A stretch of 64,000 nucleotides of DNA from JAXDBM01 sp964460245 (GTDB lineage: Bacteria > Desulfobacterota > Syntrophia > Syntrophales > Fen-1087), in assembly GCA_964460245.1 (NCBI GenBank), contig CAYWTL010000001.1:3850-67849 (forward strand), given 5' to 3'. Shown one piece after another: positions 46,453 to 54,270 of this stretch. Made by a program: the position numbers and the translations under genes. The notes below the pieces were generated by a model. The model was not told the DNA's origin and made no database searches. It saw only the letters and a program-made list of their open reading frames with translations. Position 1 is the stretch's first letter, and each line of letters starts with the position of its first letter.

Positions 46453-47274
46453 CTACTTCACGGTGTATCCGCGCCCGTCGAGGCAGGCCCCCATGGCCCT
46501 CTGGTACTCGACGCGCTTCTGGCCCGCCGGATCCGCCAGATCCCCCTCGCGGGGCCGGGTGGGGTCGTAGCCGGTCTGCTGGACGGCCCAGGCATGGCAC
46601 TCGTAGCGGTCCTTCGCCAGCTGCTCTTCGCTCTGGCCCTGACGGGGGTAGACGAAAAGCTGATCGATGGATGCCTCGATTTCCGGAGGCAGCGTTTCAC
46701 TGGCCTCGCCGCTCGGCGGCGCGACGACGGCGTAGCCGTTGGGCACGCGTGTATAATAAACCTCATTGGCGTAGTAGTAGGGGATCCCGCCGAACCAGAC
46801 CGTCGCGTAATAGGGCGGTAGGTAGGGAACGACCACGCCGAAAGGGGGCGCGATGACGGCAAAGCGGGGCCCGTACGGACGGTACCAGACGCCCCCCCGG
46901 TAATAATAGCGCGTCCCGCCGTGCACGATCACCCGGTGGTCGCGGGGAAGCCGCTGGATGTAGCGGCCGCGCACCGGATAGGAACGGTCATGGCGATAGC
47001 GCGAATCCAGGTAAAGCCCCGGCCGAATCGGGCCCGGAGGCGGCGCCTTTAAATTCCGGGGAGGCGGCGCCTGGCTTCCCCGCGGCGCCATGCGCGGCCC
47101 GGGAGGCGGAACCGGGCGCGACGACGGTTCCCGGTACTGGCGGAACTGCTCGGAACGGGGCCCGCGTTCAGCCGCATTCGCCGTCTGTAAGAGCGGGTAC
47201 AGCAGGACCCCGGTCAGCAGGGCCGCCGCCATGCCGAGCGTAAATCTCACGTTTCTGCTAAATAAAAGTGACAT
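46453..47274 (-). CDS. Exported protein, DUF6515-like, with C-terminal YECxxWAV module
   Basis: The 273-aa protein has an N-terminal signal peptide (hydrophobic MAAALLTGVLLYPLL, cleavage near TANAA). A Pro/Arg-rich linker is followed by a Tyr/Gly/Pro-rich segment (GGVWYRP, VVVPYLPPYYATVWFGGIPYYY) like DUF6515. The last ~70 residues hold YPRQGQSEEQ, DRYECHAWAVQQTGYDP and RAMGACLDGRGYTV, a module shared with the next protein upstream. It is probably periplasmic or envelope-bound; the function is unknown. It is followed downstream by the aro leader region. Confidence 0.8.
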   Translation of the reverse strand: MSLLFSRNVRFTLGMAAALLTGVLLYPLLQTANAAERGPRSEQFRQYREPSSRPVPPPGPRMAPRGSQAPPPRNLKAPPPGPIRPGLYLDSRYRHDRSYPVRGRYIQRLPRDHRVIVHGGTRYYYRGGVWYRPYGPRFAVIAPPFGVVVPYLPPYYATVWFGGIPYYYANEVYYTRVPNGYAVVAPPSGEASETLPPEIEASIDQLFVYPRQGQSEEQLAKDRYECHAWAVQQTGYDPTRPREGDLADPAGQKRVEYQRAMGACLDGRGYTVK

Positions 47275-47316
47275 GTGCGTATCCTCCTCAAAATCGAATC
47301 CGGATTCCCGCTGCCG

Positions 47317-47940
47317 TCACTGTACGCTGTAGCCCCGGCCTTCGAGGCACGCGGACATGGCCCTGCGGAAATCGAACTCCTTTGCCTGGTAGTGGACATC
47401 CAGTGCTCGGTCTCGCCGGGAGTAGGCTTCCTCCATCTGCTGGGCATACTGCTGACGGGACGCATCCGATACGGCGCCGGTAAACGCCCCGCCGGCCGCC
47501 CCGATCAGGGCGCCCTCCCCGGCATGTCTCGGCCCTCCGATCAGCGCGCCGAGCACCGCGCCCGCCACGGCCAGCACGGCCGTATCATGACCGGGCGGCG
47601 GCATCGGCACGACCCGGACACGCTGCACGGGCGGAACCTGGGACCGGCTGGGGTCGAAATGCGTCTGCTTCACGGCCCAGTTGTAGCACTCGTAGTGGTC
47701 CCGGGACTGGCGCTCCTGGCTCTGGCCCATCTTCGGGTAGAAGTAGAGCTGGGCCATGCGGGCTTTCGGGGCCATGCCGGAATCCGGCGGGACAGGTCCC
47801 GCAACCGGATGATAAGACGCCGGATAGCACCCGGCCAGCGGAAGCACGGTCAGAAAAAACAGGAGACCCAGACCGGCGCGCATTACCGGGTGACCGCCTC
47901 GATGCCTGTCGGCCCTTTCCTCGATTCTCCGAATGCCCAT
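47317..47940 (-). CDS. Lipoprotein with glycine-zipper, related to its downstream neighbour
   Basis: The 207-aa protein begins at ATG 47940 behind GGGGAGGAAAGCG. A long basic n-region precedes the lipobox LPLAGC. YPKMGQSQERQSRDHYEC and YNWAVKQTHFDP match the module in the neighbouring exported protein. A glycine-zipper segment (GAVLGALIGG...GALIGAAGGAFTGAV) is inserted before the closing RAMSACLEGRGYSV. Glycine-zipper lipoproteins sit in the outer membrane. The two genes form a pair of diverged paralogues. A promoter is visible at 48025-48053. Confidence 0.82.
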   Translation of the reverse strand: MGIRRIEERADRHRGGHPVMRAGLGLLFFLTVLPLAGCYPASYHPVAGPVPPDSGMAPKARMAQLYFYPKMGQSQERQSRDHYECYNWAVKQTHFDPSRSQVPPVQRVRVVPMPPPGHDTAVLAVAGAVLGALIGGPRHAGEGALIGAAGGAFTGAVSDASRQQYAQQMEEAYSRRDRALDVHYQAKEFDFRRAMSACLEGRGYSVQ

Positions 47941-48024
47941 CGCTTTCCTCCCCATTCGTCAAACACCGGTCATCGCCACCGCCGAAAACCGGGTGCACCG
48001 CCGGCTTTGCGAGGCTTCCCGTAT

Positions 48025-48053
48025 TTTATAATACCGCACACATTTTATTGCAA
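48025..48053 (-). promoter_or_regulatory. Sigma70 promoter of the exported-protein pair
   Basis: On the minus strand TTGCAA (48053-48048), 17 bp and TATAAA (48030-48025) lie 85 bp before the lipoprotein start. Confidence 0.7.
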
Positions 48054-48257
48054 GAGGGATGCCAATCGCGGCACTTGAAACGCAACCGCTCGGATTGATG
48101 AAGGGTTGATCCATTCGAAGGCCTTCCGGTCCAGCCGCTGCGGTTTCCGGCGTGGATAAATATTACCCGGTTTCCGTATCCACTTGTGAAAAAAATACAC
48201 ACCTTGCGGGGGCGGGTCGCACCGACCCGCATCGATTCCCCGCACGCGTTTCGACGC

Positions 48258-48286
48258 TTGCGTTGGCGGTTCTTTTTGAATATGAT
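48258..48286 (+). promoter_or_regulatory. Probable promoter of the metallo-hydrolase gene at 48336
   Basis: TTGCGT (48258-48263), 17 bp and TATGAT (48281-48286) precede the start codon by 50 bp. Confidence 0.6.
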
Positions 48287-48335
48287 TCTCTGCCGGAATC
48301 GACAAAATCCCATATTCGCCGAAAAGAGGACCGCC

Positions 48336-49217
48336 ATGATCGTCGAGAGCAGGGGGGAGATCGCAAAAGGGCTCTGCGCCATCGGGAAGCCCGAACTGCC
48401 GGCCTTTCTCCTGATCGGCGAACGGCCTGCCCTCTTCGACGCCGGCATGACCTTCATGGGACCCCTGTACATCGAGGGATTGAGAACCCGCCTCGGCGAC
48501 GAGCAGCGTCTTTCACGCAATTTTCTGACCCATTCCCATTTCGACCACTGCGGGGCATCCCCTTTCCTGAAAAGAAAGATCCGCCGCCTTCAGACCGGCG
48601 CCCATCCGCTCGCCGCCGAAACGTTCCGGAAACCCGGGGCCGTCTCGCTGATCCGAAGCCTGAGCGAGCATTTCGAAAAGAGGAATGGTGACGAGGACGT
48701 TGCTTTCGACGGCCTGAATGTCGATCTGTTTCTTCACGACGGCATGGAAATGGATCTCGGCGGCGGACTCGATTTCCGCGTGATCGCCACACCGGGCCAT
48801 ACGCGCGATTCGGTCTCCTTTTACATCCCGAAACTCAGGGCGCTGATCGCCGGTGAGGCCGTCGGCGTTTATGACCGGGACAGGACGATCCATCCCGAGT
48901 TTCTGTCGAGCTACCGGGACTACCTCCACTCTCTCGACAAGTTGGCTTCCCTCGAGCCGGAAGTCCTGATGATGGCCCATTACTTCACGCTGACGGGTCC
49001 GGAGGCGAGATCGTACGTCGCAAAATCGATCGAAAGGACAAAGGCATTCCGGACGAGGATCGAAGACTTCCTTCATGAACAAAACGGCGACAGGGCAGCG
49101 GTGGTGCAGAGAATTTTCCGGGAGGACTACCTGGAAACGGGGGCCATCCTGCAGGAGGAACGGCCCTATCGGATCAACCTTGAAGCGAAGGTACGGGCGG
49201 TTGCGGAGGATCGTTGA
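48336..49217 (+). CDS. Metallo-beta-lactamase fold hydrolase
   Basis: The 293-aa protein has the di-metal motif THSHFDHCG (~65-73), a downstream His in TPGHTRDS and VLMMAHY near the end, so the MBL active site looks complete. The substrate is unknown; glyoxalase II-like and related hydrolases share this pattern. ATG 48336 with AAAGAGGA upstream is preferred to earlier starts. It is followed after ~50 bp by a thioesterase gene on the same strand, which may mean a shared role in acyl-thioester turnover. Confidence 0.88.
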   Translation: MIVESRGEIAKGLCAIGKPELPAFLLIGERPALFDAGMTFMGPLYIEGLRTRLGDEQRLSRNFLTHSHFDHCGASPFLKRKIRRLQTGAHPLAAETFRKPGAVSLIRSLSEHFEKRNGDEDVAFDGLNVDLFLHDGMEMDLGGGLDFRVIATPGHTRDSVSFYIPKLRALIAGEAVGVYDRDRTIHPEFLSSYRDYLHSLDKLASLEPEVLMMAHYFTLTGPEARSYVAKSIERTKAFRTRIEDFLHEQNGDRAAVVQRIFREDYLETGAILQEERPYRINLEAKVRAVAEDR

Positions 49218-49267
49218 CCGGCTCTTCTTGAACGACCGGCGTGGTGAAAACCGGAAGGCAGGGCAGG

Positions 49268-49699
49268 ATGGACGAAGGGGTCAGGGCGGCGATTTTCCGT
49301 CAGGTGCGGCAGGAGCCTTTTGCGGAAAAATTCGGACTGAAGCTGATCGCGCTGGAATCGGGCTATTCGAAAGTCGAGATGGACTTCACCCCCGACATGG
49401 AAAACATCTTCGGGATGGCGCACGGCGGGGCGCTCTTCGCCCTGATCGACGAGGCTTTCGAGACTGCATCCAATTCCCACGGCACCATGGCCGTTGCGCT
49501 CAACATGAACGTCACCTACCTTTCGGCCCCCGCCGCGGGGGCGAGATTGACCGCCGAGGCAAGGGAACTGAACCGGACCCGCAAAACTGCGGTCTATGAC
49601 ATTCGGGTGACCGACGGCCGAAATCAGCTCATCGCTTCCTGCCAGGCCCTCGTGTACCGGAAGGAGACCCCCCTCCCCTTCCTCGGACCGGCGACCTGA
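49268..49699 (+). CDS. PaaI-type hotdog-fold thioesterase
   Basis: The 143-aa protein carries the hotdog signature MAHGGALFALIDEAFETASNS and NMNVTYLSAP. Proteins of this size hydrolyse acyl- or aryl-CoA thioesters as tetramers. The ATG at 49268 is preferred over GTG 49241. It probably forms an operon with the metallo-hydrolase before it. Confidence 0.9.
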   Translation: MDEGVRAAIFRQVRQEPFAEKFGLKLIALESGYSKVEMDFTPDMENIFGMAHGGALFALIDEAFETASNSHGTMAVALNMNVTYLSAPAAGARLTAEARELNRTRKTAVYDIRVTDGRNQLIASCQALVYRKETPLPFLGPAT

Positions 49700-49744
49700 A
49701 TGCCCCGCGCCCGCCTCTGTCCGCCGGCCGGGGCGCGGCATGCG

Positions 49745-50020
49745 CTATTTCCACTCGATCGTGTGCATTTTCAGAAGGAATTCCTTGAAGGCCTCCTTCG
49801 TGGTTTCGCGGATGTCCGCGATGTGGACAATGATCGCCTTGTTGCAGAAGGCATACCCGTCGGCGATCATTTCCGGAGTGTCGTCCTCGTCGCAGAAGTG
49901 CTGAATGAATTCCTGCGCGATGTTTCGGGCCTCCGTAATATCGCGCGCCGTCACCAGGTAGTGATGGCGCTGAACCTTGTCGTCTTCCTTCTCCGTGATT
50001 TTCACCCAGTAGTCCGGCAT
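49745..50020 (-). CDS. Small conserved-looking protein (91 aa)
   Basis: A short acidic soluble protein, rich in His, Asp and Glu (WVKITEKEDDKVQRHHYLVTA, FCDEDDTPEMIADGYAF). I do not recognise the family. It has a clear start with GAGGGAATG context and an alternating strand/helix pattern. It lies 15 bp downstream of the YdcF-like gene on the same strand and may be cotranscribed with it. Confidence 0.7.
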   Translation of the reverse strand: MPDYWVKITEKEDDKVQRHHYLVTARDITEARNIAQEFIQHFCDEDDTPEMIADGYAFCNKAIIVHIADIRETTKEAFKEFLLKMHTIEWK

Positions 50021-50035
50021 TCCCTCACCTCATTA

Positions 50036-50707
50036 TTACGCATCGGAAAATTTGATCGGTATATATCCTCGAACCTGATAATATGCAAGTTTCAGCCACT
50101 CGGAAAAAAAATCCCGCACCCCGTCGTCGCTCTGCCACCACCGGTCGGGCTGATAGGTCGTGAAATAGGCCAGCGGAACGATTTTGATCTTCAGCGGCGC
50201 GGCGAGATGCCGGTAAACCAGGAAACTGCGGCGCATGTGAAACCCCTTGGCGAGCAGAACGGCGCTGCGGACCCCGCTTTGCGAAAGCAGTCCCAGAACG
50301 GACTGCGCCTCGGTCAGGGTCACGGGGTGACGAACCGGAACGGATACCACCTGGAACCGGCCCTCGGGAAGCGGCATGCGGGCCAGTTCTTTCTTCACCA
50401 GTTCCGGGTAGTCGCCGGGAAGCGCGAAAACCCGTCCCCCGTCCGGGTACTGATGCAAAACGACCAGGATCCGCCGGACTTTCCCGGACCGCAGCAGGTC
50501 TGCGGCGCGGCTGACGGCGGCCTGCTCCATCCAGGCATCGCCCTCCACAACAGCCACATCGGCGGCGCCTGCCGGCGCCTTCTCGCCGGCCGCCAGAAAC
50601 GCCCCGGCCCGGTTCAGGACCGGCTGATACAGGAAGGGGACGAGCAGCAGCAGGATCAGGACAATCGCCAGCAGGACGACCAGAATTTTTCCGGATGACC
50701 GTTTCAT
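50036..50707 (-). CDS. DUF218 (YdcF/ElyC-like) membrane-anchored protein
   Basis: The 223-aa protein starts with one transmembrane helix (ILVVLLAIVLILLLLVPFLY) and continues with a DUF218-like domain: VAVVEGDAWME, AADLLRSGKVRRILVVL, RHPVTLTEAQSVLGLL, SAVLLAKGFHMRRSFLVYR. ElyC of E. coli affects envelope and lipid-carrier metabolism; the role here is unknown. The canonical GG...E start is modified to VVEGDAW, so it is a divergent member. Confidence 0.75.
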   Translation of the reverse strand: MKRSSGKILVVLLAIVLILLLLVPFLYQPVLNRAGAFLAAGEKAPAGAADVAVVEGDAWMEQAAVSRAADLLRSGKVRRILVVLHQYPDGGRVFALPGDYPELVKKELARMPLPEGRFQVVSVPVRHPVTLTEAQSVLGLLSQSGVRSAVLLAKGFHMRRSFLVYRHLAAPLKIKIVPLAYFTTYQPDRWWQSDDGVRDFFSEWLKLAYYQVRGYIPIKFSDA

Positions 50708-50773
50708 TTCTTTCCTCGTGCCCTCTCTATAATGTTCCGGCGGAAGTTCTTCAAGGTTTTTCTAAAAAAATGC

Positions 50774-50801
50774 TTGATTTTAAGCTTTTTTGTGCTATAG
50801 G
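50774..50801 (+). promoter_or_regulatory. Promoter of metK with extended -10
   Basis: TTGATT (50774-50779), 16 bp and TATAGG (50796-50801), with TGC just before the -10, lie directly upstream of the riboswitch aptamer. Confidence 0.6.
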
Positions 50802-50811
50802 GCGGAACACA

Positions 50812-50861
50812 GCGGTGATTTAAGGGTAAATTGCTCCGCGATATAAATGTGCTAAAGCGCC
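50812..50861 (+). promoter_or_regulatory. SAM-II-like riboswitch aptamer upstream of metK
   Basis: The 50-nt segment keeps the conserved SAM-II strings in order: TGATTTAA, TTGC, GAT-ATAAATG and GCTAAA. P1 is formed by GCGG (50812-50815) and CCGC (50836-50839). The usual CC/GG pseudoknot pair appears as GG (50824-50826) and CC (50860-50861), a compensatory swap. A Rho-independent terminator follows 18 nt on, so SAM binding should reduce metK transcription. It could be the related SAM-V class. Confidence 0.75.
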
Positions 50862-50878
50862 GATCCCGAGTTGAGATC

Positions 50879-50900
50879 AACCCGCGCTCCGGCGCGGGTT
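50879..50900 (+). terminator. Terminator between the riboswitch and metK
   Basis: AACCCGCGC and GCGCGGGTT form a 9-bp stem with a TCCG loop, followed by TTTTATTTTT. It lies between aptamer and start codon and is the likely expression platform. Confidence 0.85.
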
Positions 50901-50936
50901 TTTTATTTTTGCGAGGCAAATGAAAGGAGAGCAAAG

Positions 50937-52127
50937 ATGCAAATTTCGTCGGAAAGTATCAAAGTCGGACATCCGGACGTTGTCGCCGACATCATCGCGG
51001 CCAATGTCATCGCAGCCATTCTGGATGAGGAAAAGAAGGAGAAGGACGGCCTGAACCTGGGAAACATGCCCCACTGCGGCATCGAGGTCTTCCTGGGCAA
51101 GGGGATCTGCGTTGTCGGCGGGGAAGTCCGGACGCGGGTATACGTCGACATCGACAAAATCGCCCGCGAAGCGGTCCTGGCGCTCGGTTACAACGACGCG
51201 GCCGTCGGGCTCAACGGAAATTCGATGGGAGTCCTCAACGCCATCATTCCTCAATCCCCGGACATCAATCAGGGCACGTCCATGAAACTGAACAAAAAGC
51301 ACCAGATCGGCGCCGGCGACCAGGGCATCATGTACGGCTTCGCCTGCGACGAGACTCCGGAACTGTTGCCCCTCCCCTATGTCCTGGTCAGCCGGCTGAT
51401 GCGTGCCTTCGAGAACTGCGGCGATCCCGATTTCGCGCCCGACGGAAAGGGCCAGGTGTCCGTGGAGTACGACGAAAAGACCGGCAAGCCCGTCCGTCTT
51501 GCCAAGGTGCTGATGTCCAACGCCATCGATTACCGCCGGGTGAAGAAATCCGACAAGGGCAGGATTCGGGAAAAGGCCCGGAAAATAGCCTTTGAGTGCG
51601 ACTGCACCCATGGCTGGATCGACAAGAAAACGGAATTCCTGTTCAACCCGACCGGGGAATGGCAGGCCGTCAACTCCTGCAGCGCCGCCGACTCCGGCGT
51701 CACCGGCCGCAAGCTGGTCGTGCAGTTCTACGGCGGATATCCGGGCGCCCAGATGGGCGGCGGTTCGGTGGTCAACAAGTCGCCGGAAAAGGTCGACTGC
51801 TCGGCGGCCTTCGGCGCCCGATACGTGGCGAAGAACATCGTCGCCGCGGGGCTGGCCACGAAGTGCTCCATTCAGCTCGCCTACGCCATCGGCGTGGCCA
51901 AGCCCTTCTCCATCTATGTCGACACCTTCGGAACGGGAAAAGTGCCGGACCGGCAGCTCGCGAAGATCGTCACGCAGGTCTTCGACCTCACGCCGGGCGG
52001 AATGATCGAGAAGTTCGACCTTCTCAACAGCAAGGTGTACCGGGAAATCCCCGTCACGCTCTTCATGAACAACTACCGCTGGGAAAAAACCGATATGGTC
52101 AAAGTCCTGAAAGCGGCGATCCGATAG
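50937..52127 (+). CDS. metK: Methionine adenosyltransferase
   Basis: The 396-aa enzyme makes SAM from methionine and ATP. It shows SIKVGHPDVVADIIAANV, GAGDQGIMYGFACDETPELLP and GGGSVVNKSPEKVDCSAAFGARYVAKNIV, which cover the ATP, metal and K+ sites. HPDVVAD replaces the common HPDKxxD form, so it belongs to a diverged branch seen in some anaerobes. AAAGGAG precedes ATG 50937. Expression is probably controlled by the SAM-II-like riboswitch and terminator directly upstream. Confidence 0.93.
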   Translation: MQISSESIKVGHPDVVADIIAANVIAAILDEEKKEKDGLNLGNMPHCGIEVFLGKGICVVGGEVRTRVYVDIDKIAREAVLALGYNDAAVGLNGNSMGVLNAIIPQSPDINQGTSMKLNKKHQIGAGDQGIMYGFACDETPELLPLPYVLVSRLMRAFENCGDPDFAPDGKGQVSVEYDEKTGKPVRLAKVLMSNAIDYRRVKKSDKGRIREKARKIAFECDCTHGWIDKKTEFLFNPTGEWQAVNSCSAADSGVTGRKLVVQFYGGYPGAQMGGGSVVNKSPEKVDCSAAFGARYVAKNIVAAGLATKCSIQLAYAIGVAKPFSIYVDTFGTGKVPDRQLAKIVTQVFDLTPGGMIEKFDLLNSKVYREIPVTLFMNNYRWEKTDMVKVLKAAIR

Positions 52128-52191
52128 GCCCGGCCCCGTCCGGATGCCTTGGCCCCCGGCCCGGGCGTCCGGACACCCGGGACGCCCGGCC

Positions 52192-53382
52192 ATGCACCCT
52201 TCCTACCCCAGAATCCGGCTGAAGCCCGGCCGCGAAGTCTCCCTGCAAAAGGGTCACCCCTGGATCTTTTCCGGGGCCCTGGACGCCGTAGAGGGAAACC
52301 CCGCTTCGGGCGACATCGTGCTCGCCGCCACCCGCGCCGGGGAACCGCTGGCCCTGGGCTTCTTCAATCCCGAAAGCGACATCGCCTTTCGGCTGCTGAC
52401 CCGCCGGACCGGCACGCTCGCGGATGACCGCTTCTGGCGGGGCCGCATCGCCGCCGCCGCGGCCCTTCGGCAGCGGCTCATCCCGGCTGACACGACCGCC
52501 TGGCGCCTGATCAATGCCGAGGGCGACGGCATTCCGGGCCTGATCGTGGACCGCTACGGCGCCTTTCTCGTCATCTCGATCGAAACGGCGGGCGCGGAAA
52601 AACACAGGGGCATGATCCTCGACGCCCTTCGCAGGGAGGTCCATCCGGAGGGAATTTACGAGCGGAGCGAAGGGCGGGCGCGCCGGCGCGAGGGATTGCC
52701 GGACCGGACCGCCACGGCTTTCGGCGCCGCTCCGCCGGAAACGATCGAAATCCGGGAAAACGGCCTGGCATTCGCGGTGGACATCCGCACGGGCCAGAAA
52801 ACCGGCTTTTTCCTGGACCAGCGCGACAACCGCGACCGCATCGGCCGGATCAGCCGGAACGCCGCCGTGCTGAACTGCTTCTCCTACACCGGCGGCTTCT
52901 CCGTCTACTGCGCATACGGCGGGGCAAAGCGGGTCGTTTCCGTCGACGCGTCCGGGCCGGCGAATGTTCTGGCCCGGAGCAACCTCGAACGAAACCGATT
53001 TTCGGCTCAGGACCACCCGGTTGTTCAGGCCGACGCTTTTTCGTTCCTGAGGGAGACGGCAGAGCGGTTCGACCTGGTGATCCTGGATCCGCCTCCTTTC
53101 GCCAAATCCCGAAAAGACACGGCTCAGGCCGCGCGGGGATACAAGGACATCAACCTGCAGGCCGTCCGGCGCCTCTCGGAAGGCGGCCTGCTGGCCACCT
53201 TCTCCTGCTCCAATCACCTGGATGAAATCCTGTTCGAGAAGATCGTGATCGCCGCCGCGCGCGACGCCGGACGGGAGATGCAGCTTGTGGCGCGGCTGGG
53301 CCCCGGACCGGATCACCCCGTGAATCTGGCGCATCCGGAGGGACGCTACCTCAAGGGTCTTCTGCTTCGATCTTCAGCCTGA
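52192..53382 (+). CDS. RlmI-like rRNA cytosine-C5 methyltransferase
   Basis: The 396-aa protein has an N-terminal PUA-type domain (VSLQKGHPWIFSGAL), then a class I methyltransferase domain with GFFLDQRDNRDRIG, VLNCFSYTGGFSVYCAYGGAKRVVSVD and the catalytic-loop VILDPPPFAKS. Length and order match RlmI (23S rRNA m5C1962), but relatives have other targets. The start at 52192 is chosen by length; no clear ribosome site is visible. It follows metK by 64 bp and may share its transcript, a sensible pairing with SAM supply. Confidence 0.9.
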   Translation: MHPSYPRIRLKPGREVSLQKGHPWIFSGALDAVEGNPASGDIVLAATRAGEPLALGFFNPESDIAFRLLTRRTGTLADDRFWRGRIAAAAALRQRLIPADTTAWRLINAEGDGIPGLIVDRYGAFLVISIETAGAEKHRGMILDALRREVHPEGIYERSEGRARRREGLPDRTATAFGAAPPETIEIRENGLAFAVDIRTGQKTGFFLDQRDNRDRIGRISRNAAVLNCFSYTGGFSVYCAYGGAKRVVSVDASGPANVLARSNLERNRFSAQDHPVVQADAFSFLRETAERFDLVILDPPPFAKSRKDTAQAARGYKDINLQAVRRLSEGGLLATFSCSNHLDEILFEKIVIAAARDAGREMQLVARLGPGPDHPVNLAHPEGRYLKGLLLRSSA

Positions 53383-53422
53383 CGGGTGAGTCGACGCCCT
53401 GATTCCGTCGGGGACCTCGGCG

Positions 53423-54262
53423 CTACCGAAGAAGAAAGAAGAGGGCCTGAAACACCGCCCATGCCAGCACGGCAACGGTCAGGAGCGCGCAGAGGCCCGC
53501 CAGGGCCCGAAGGAAAAAGGTCTCCCGCCGCCGTTCCTGGTAGCCCGCGGCAAAGGCGAGCAGGATGCCGGCCAGAACGCCGCCCCCGTGAGCCCAGTTG
53601 TTGATCCCCGGAATCAGGAGCCCGAAGAGGACCAGCCCCACGACCCATCCCATGGCCTGCCGGTAGATCGTCTCGCCGTAGAAGCCCCCCCGGCTCTTCC
53701 CGTAATAGAGAATCGCTCCGATCAGCCCGCATACGCTGGCCGACGCCCCGATGGTCAGGGGAATGCCCGCCAGGACGGACAGATAGAACCCGGCGATCCC
53801 GGCCAGGATGTAGATCAGCACGAAGCGGCTCGCGCCGAATTCCCGAATGACAAAAGGCCCCAGTTGCCAGAGGGCCGCCATGTTGAAGAAAATGTGGAGA
53901 ATCCCGCCATGGAGGAAGGATGCCGATATCAGGGTCCACCAGCGGCCGTATTGCGCGACGGGGATGGCGCCCGTCGCGCCGAGCAGGAAAAGGCTCCCTT
54001 CGGACGGGGCCAGAAGCCCGATCGGATTGGCCGTAAATCCCAGGGATGAGGGATTCAGCAAAAGCGACAGGAGAAAAAAAACGGCGTTCGCGTAAATGAT
54101 GATCCGGACCATGTCCGGAAAGCCCGACAAGAGCCGGCTGAAAAACAGAGATGCCTTGCGGGACCCGGGGCGGGACAGGCCGCAGTAGGGGCAGGCCGGC
54201 TCGTCGATGCTGATCAGCCGGCGGCAATTCGGGCAGAGCATGGAATTCTTGGCGGTCGTCAT
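53423..54262 (-). CDS. Rhomboid intramembrane serine protease with N-terminal zinc ribbon
   Basis: The 279-aa protein begins with a zinc ribbon (CPNC...CPYC) and has about six transmembrane segments. The catalytic Ser lies in GASASVCGLIGA (~175) and the His in NWAHGGGVLAG (~224), with HGGILHIFFNMAALW as the conserved L1/TM2 region. It cleaves membrane proteins within the bilayer; the substrate is unknown. ATG 54262 is preceded by AGGA. The TraB-family gene ends 8 bp upstream, so the two are likely cotranscribed. Confidence 0.9.
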   Translation of the reverse strand: MTTAKNSMLCPNCRRLISIDEPACPYCGLSRPGSRKASLFFSRLLSGFPDMVRIIIYANAVFFLLSLLLNPSSLGFTANPIGLLAPSEGSLFLLGATGAIPVAQYGRWWTLISASFLHGGILHIFFNMAALWQLGPFVIREFGASRFVLIYILAGIAGFYLSVLAGIPLTIGASASVCGLIGAILYYGKSRGGFYGETIYRQAMGWVVGLVLFGLLIPGINNWAHGGGVLAGILLAFAAGYQERRRETFFLRALAGLCALLTVAVLAWAVFQALFFLLR

Positions 54263-54270
54263 CCGCAATC

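Noticed and set aside
50877..52193. 438-codon minus-strand ORF opposite metK
   Set aside because: Antisense shadow covering the riboswitch terminator and metK; no family match.
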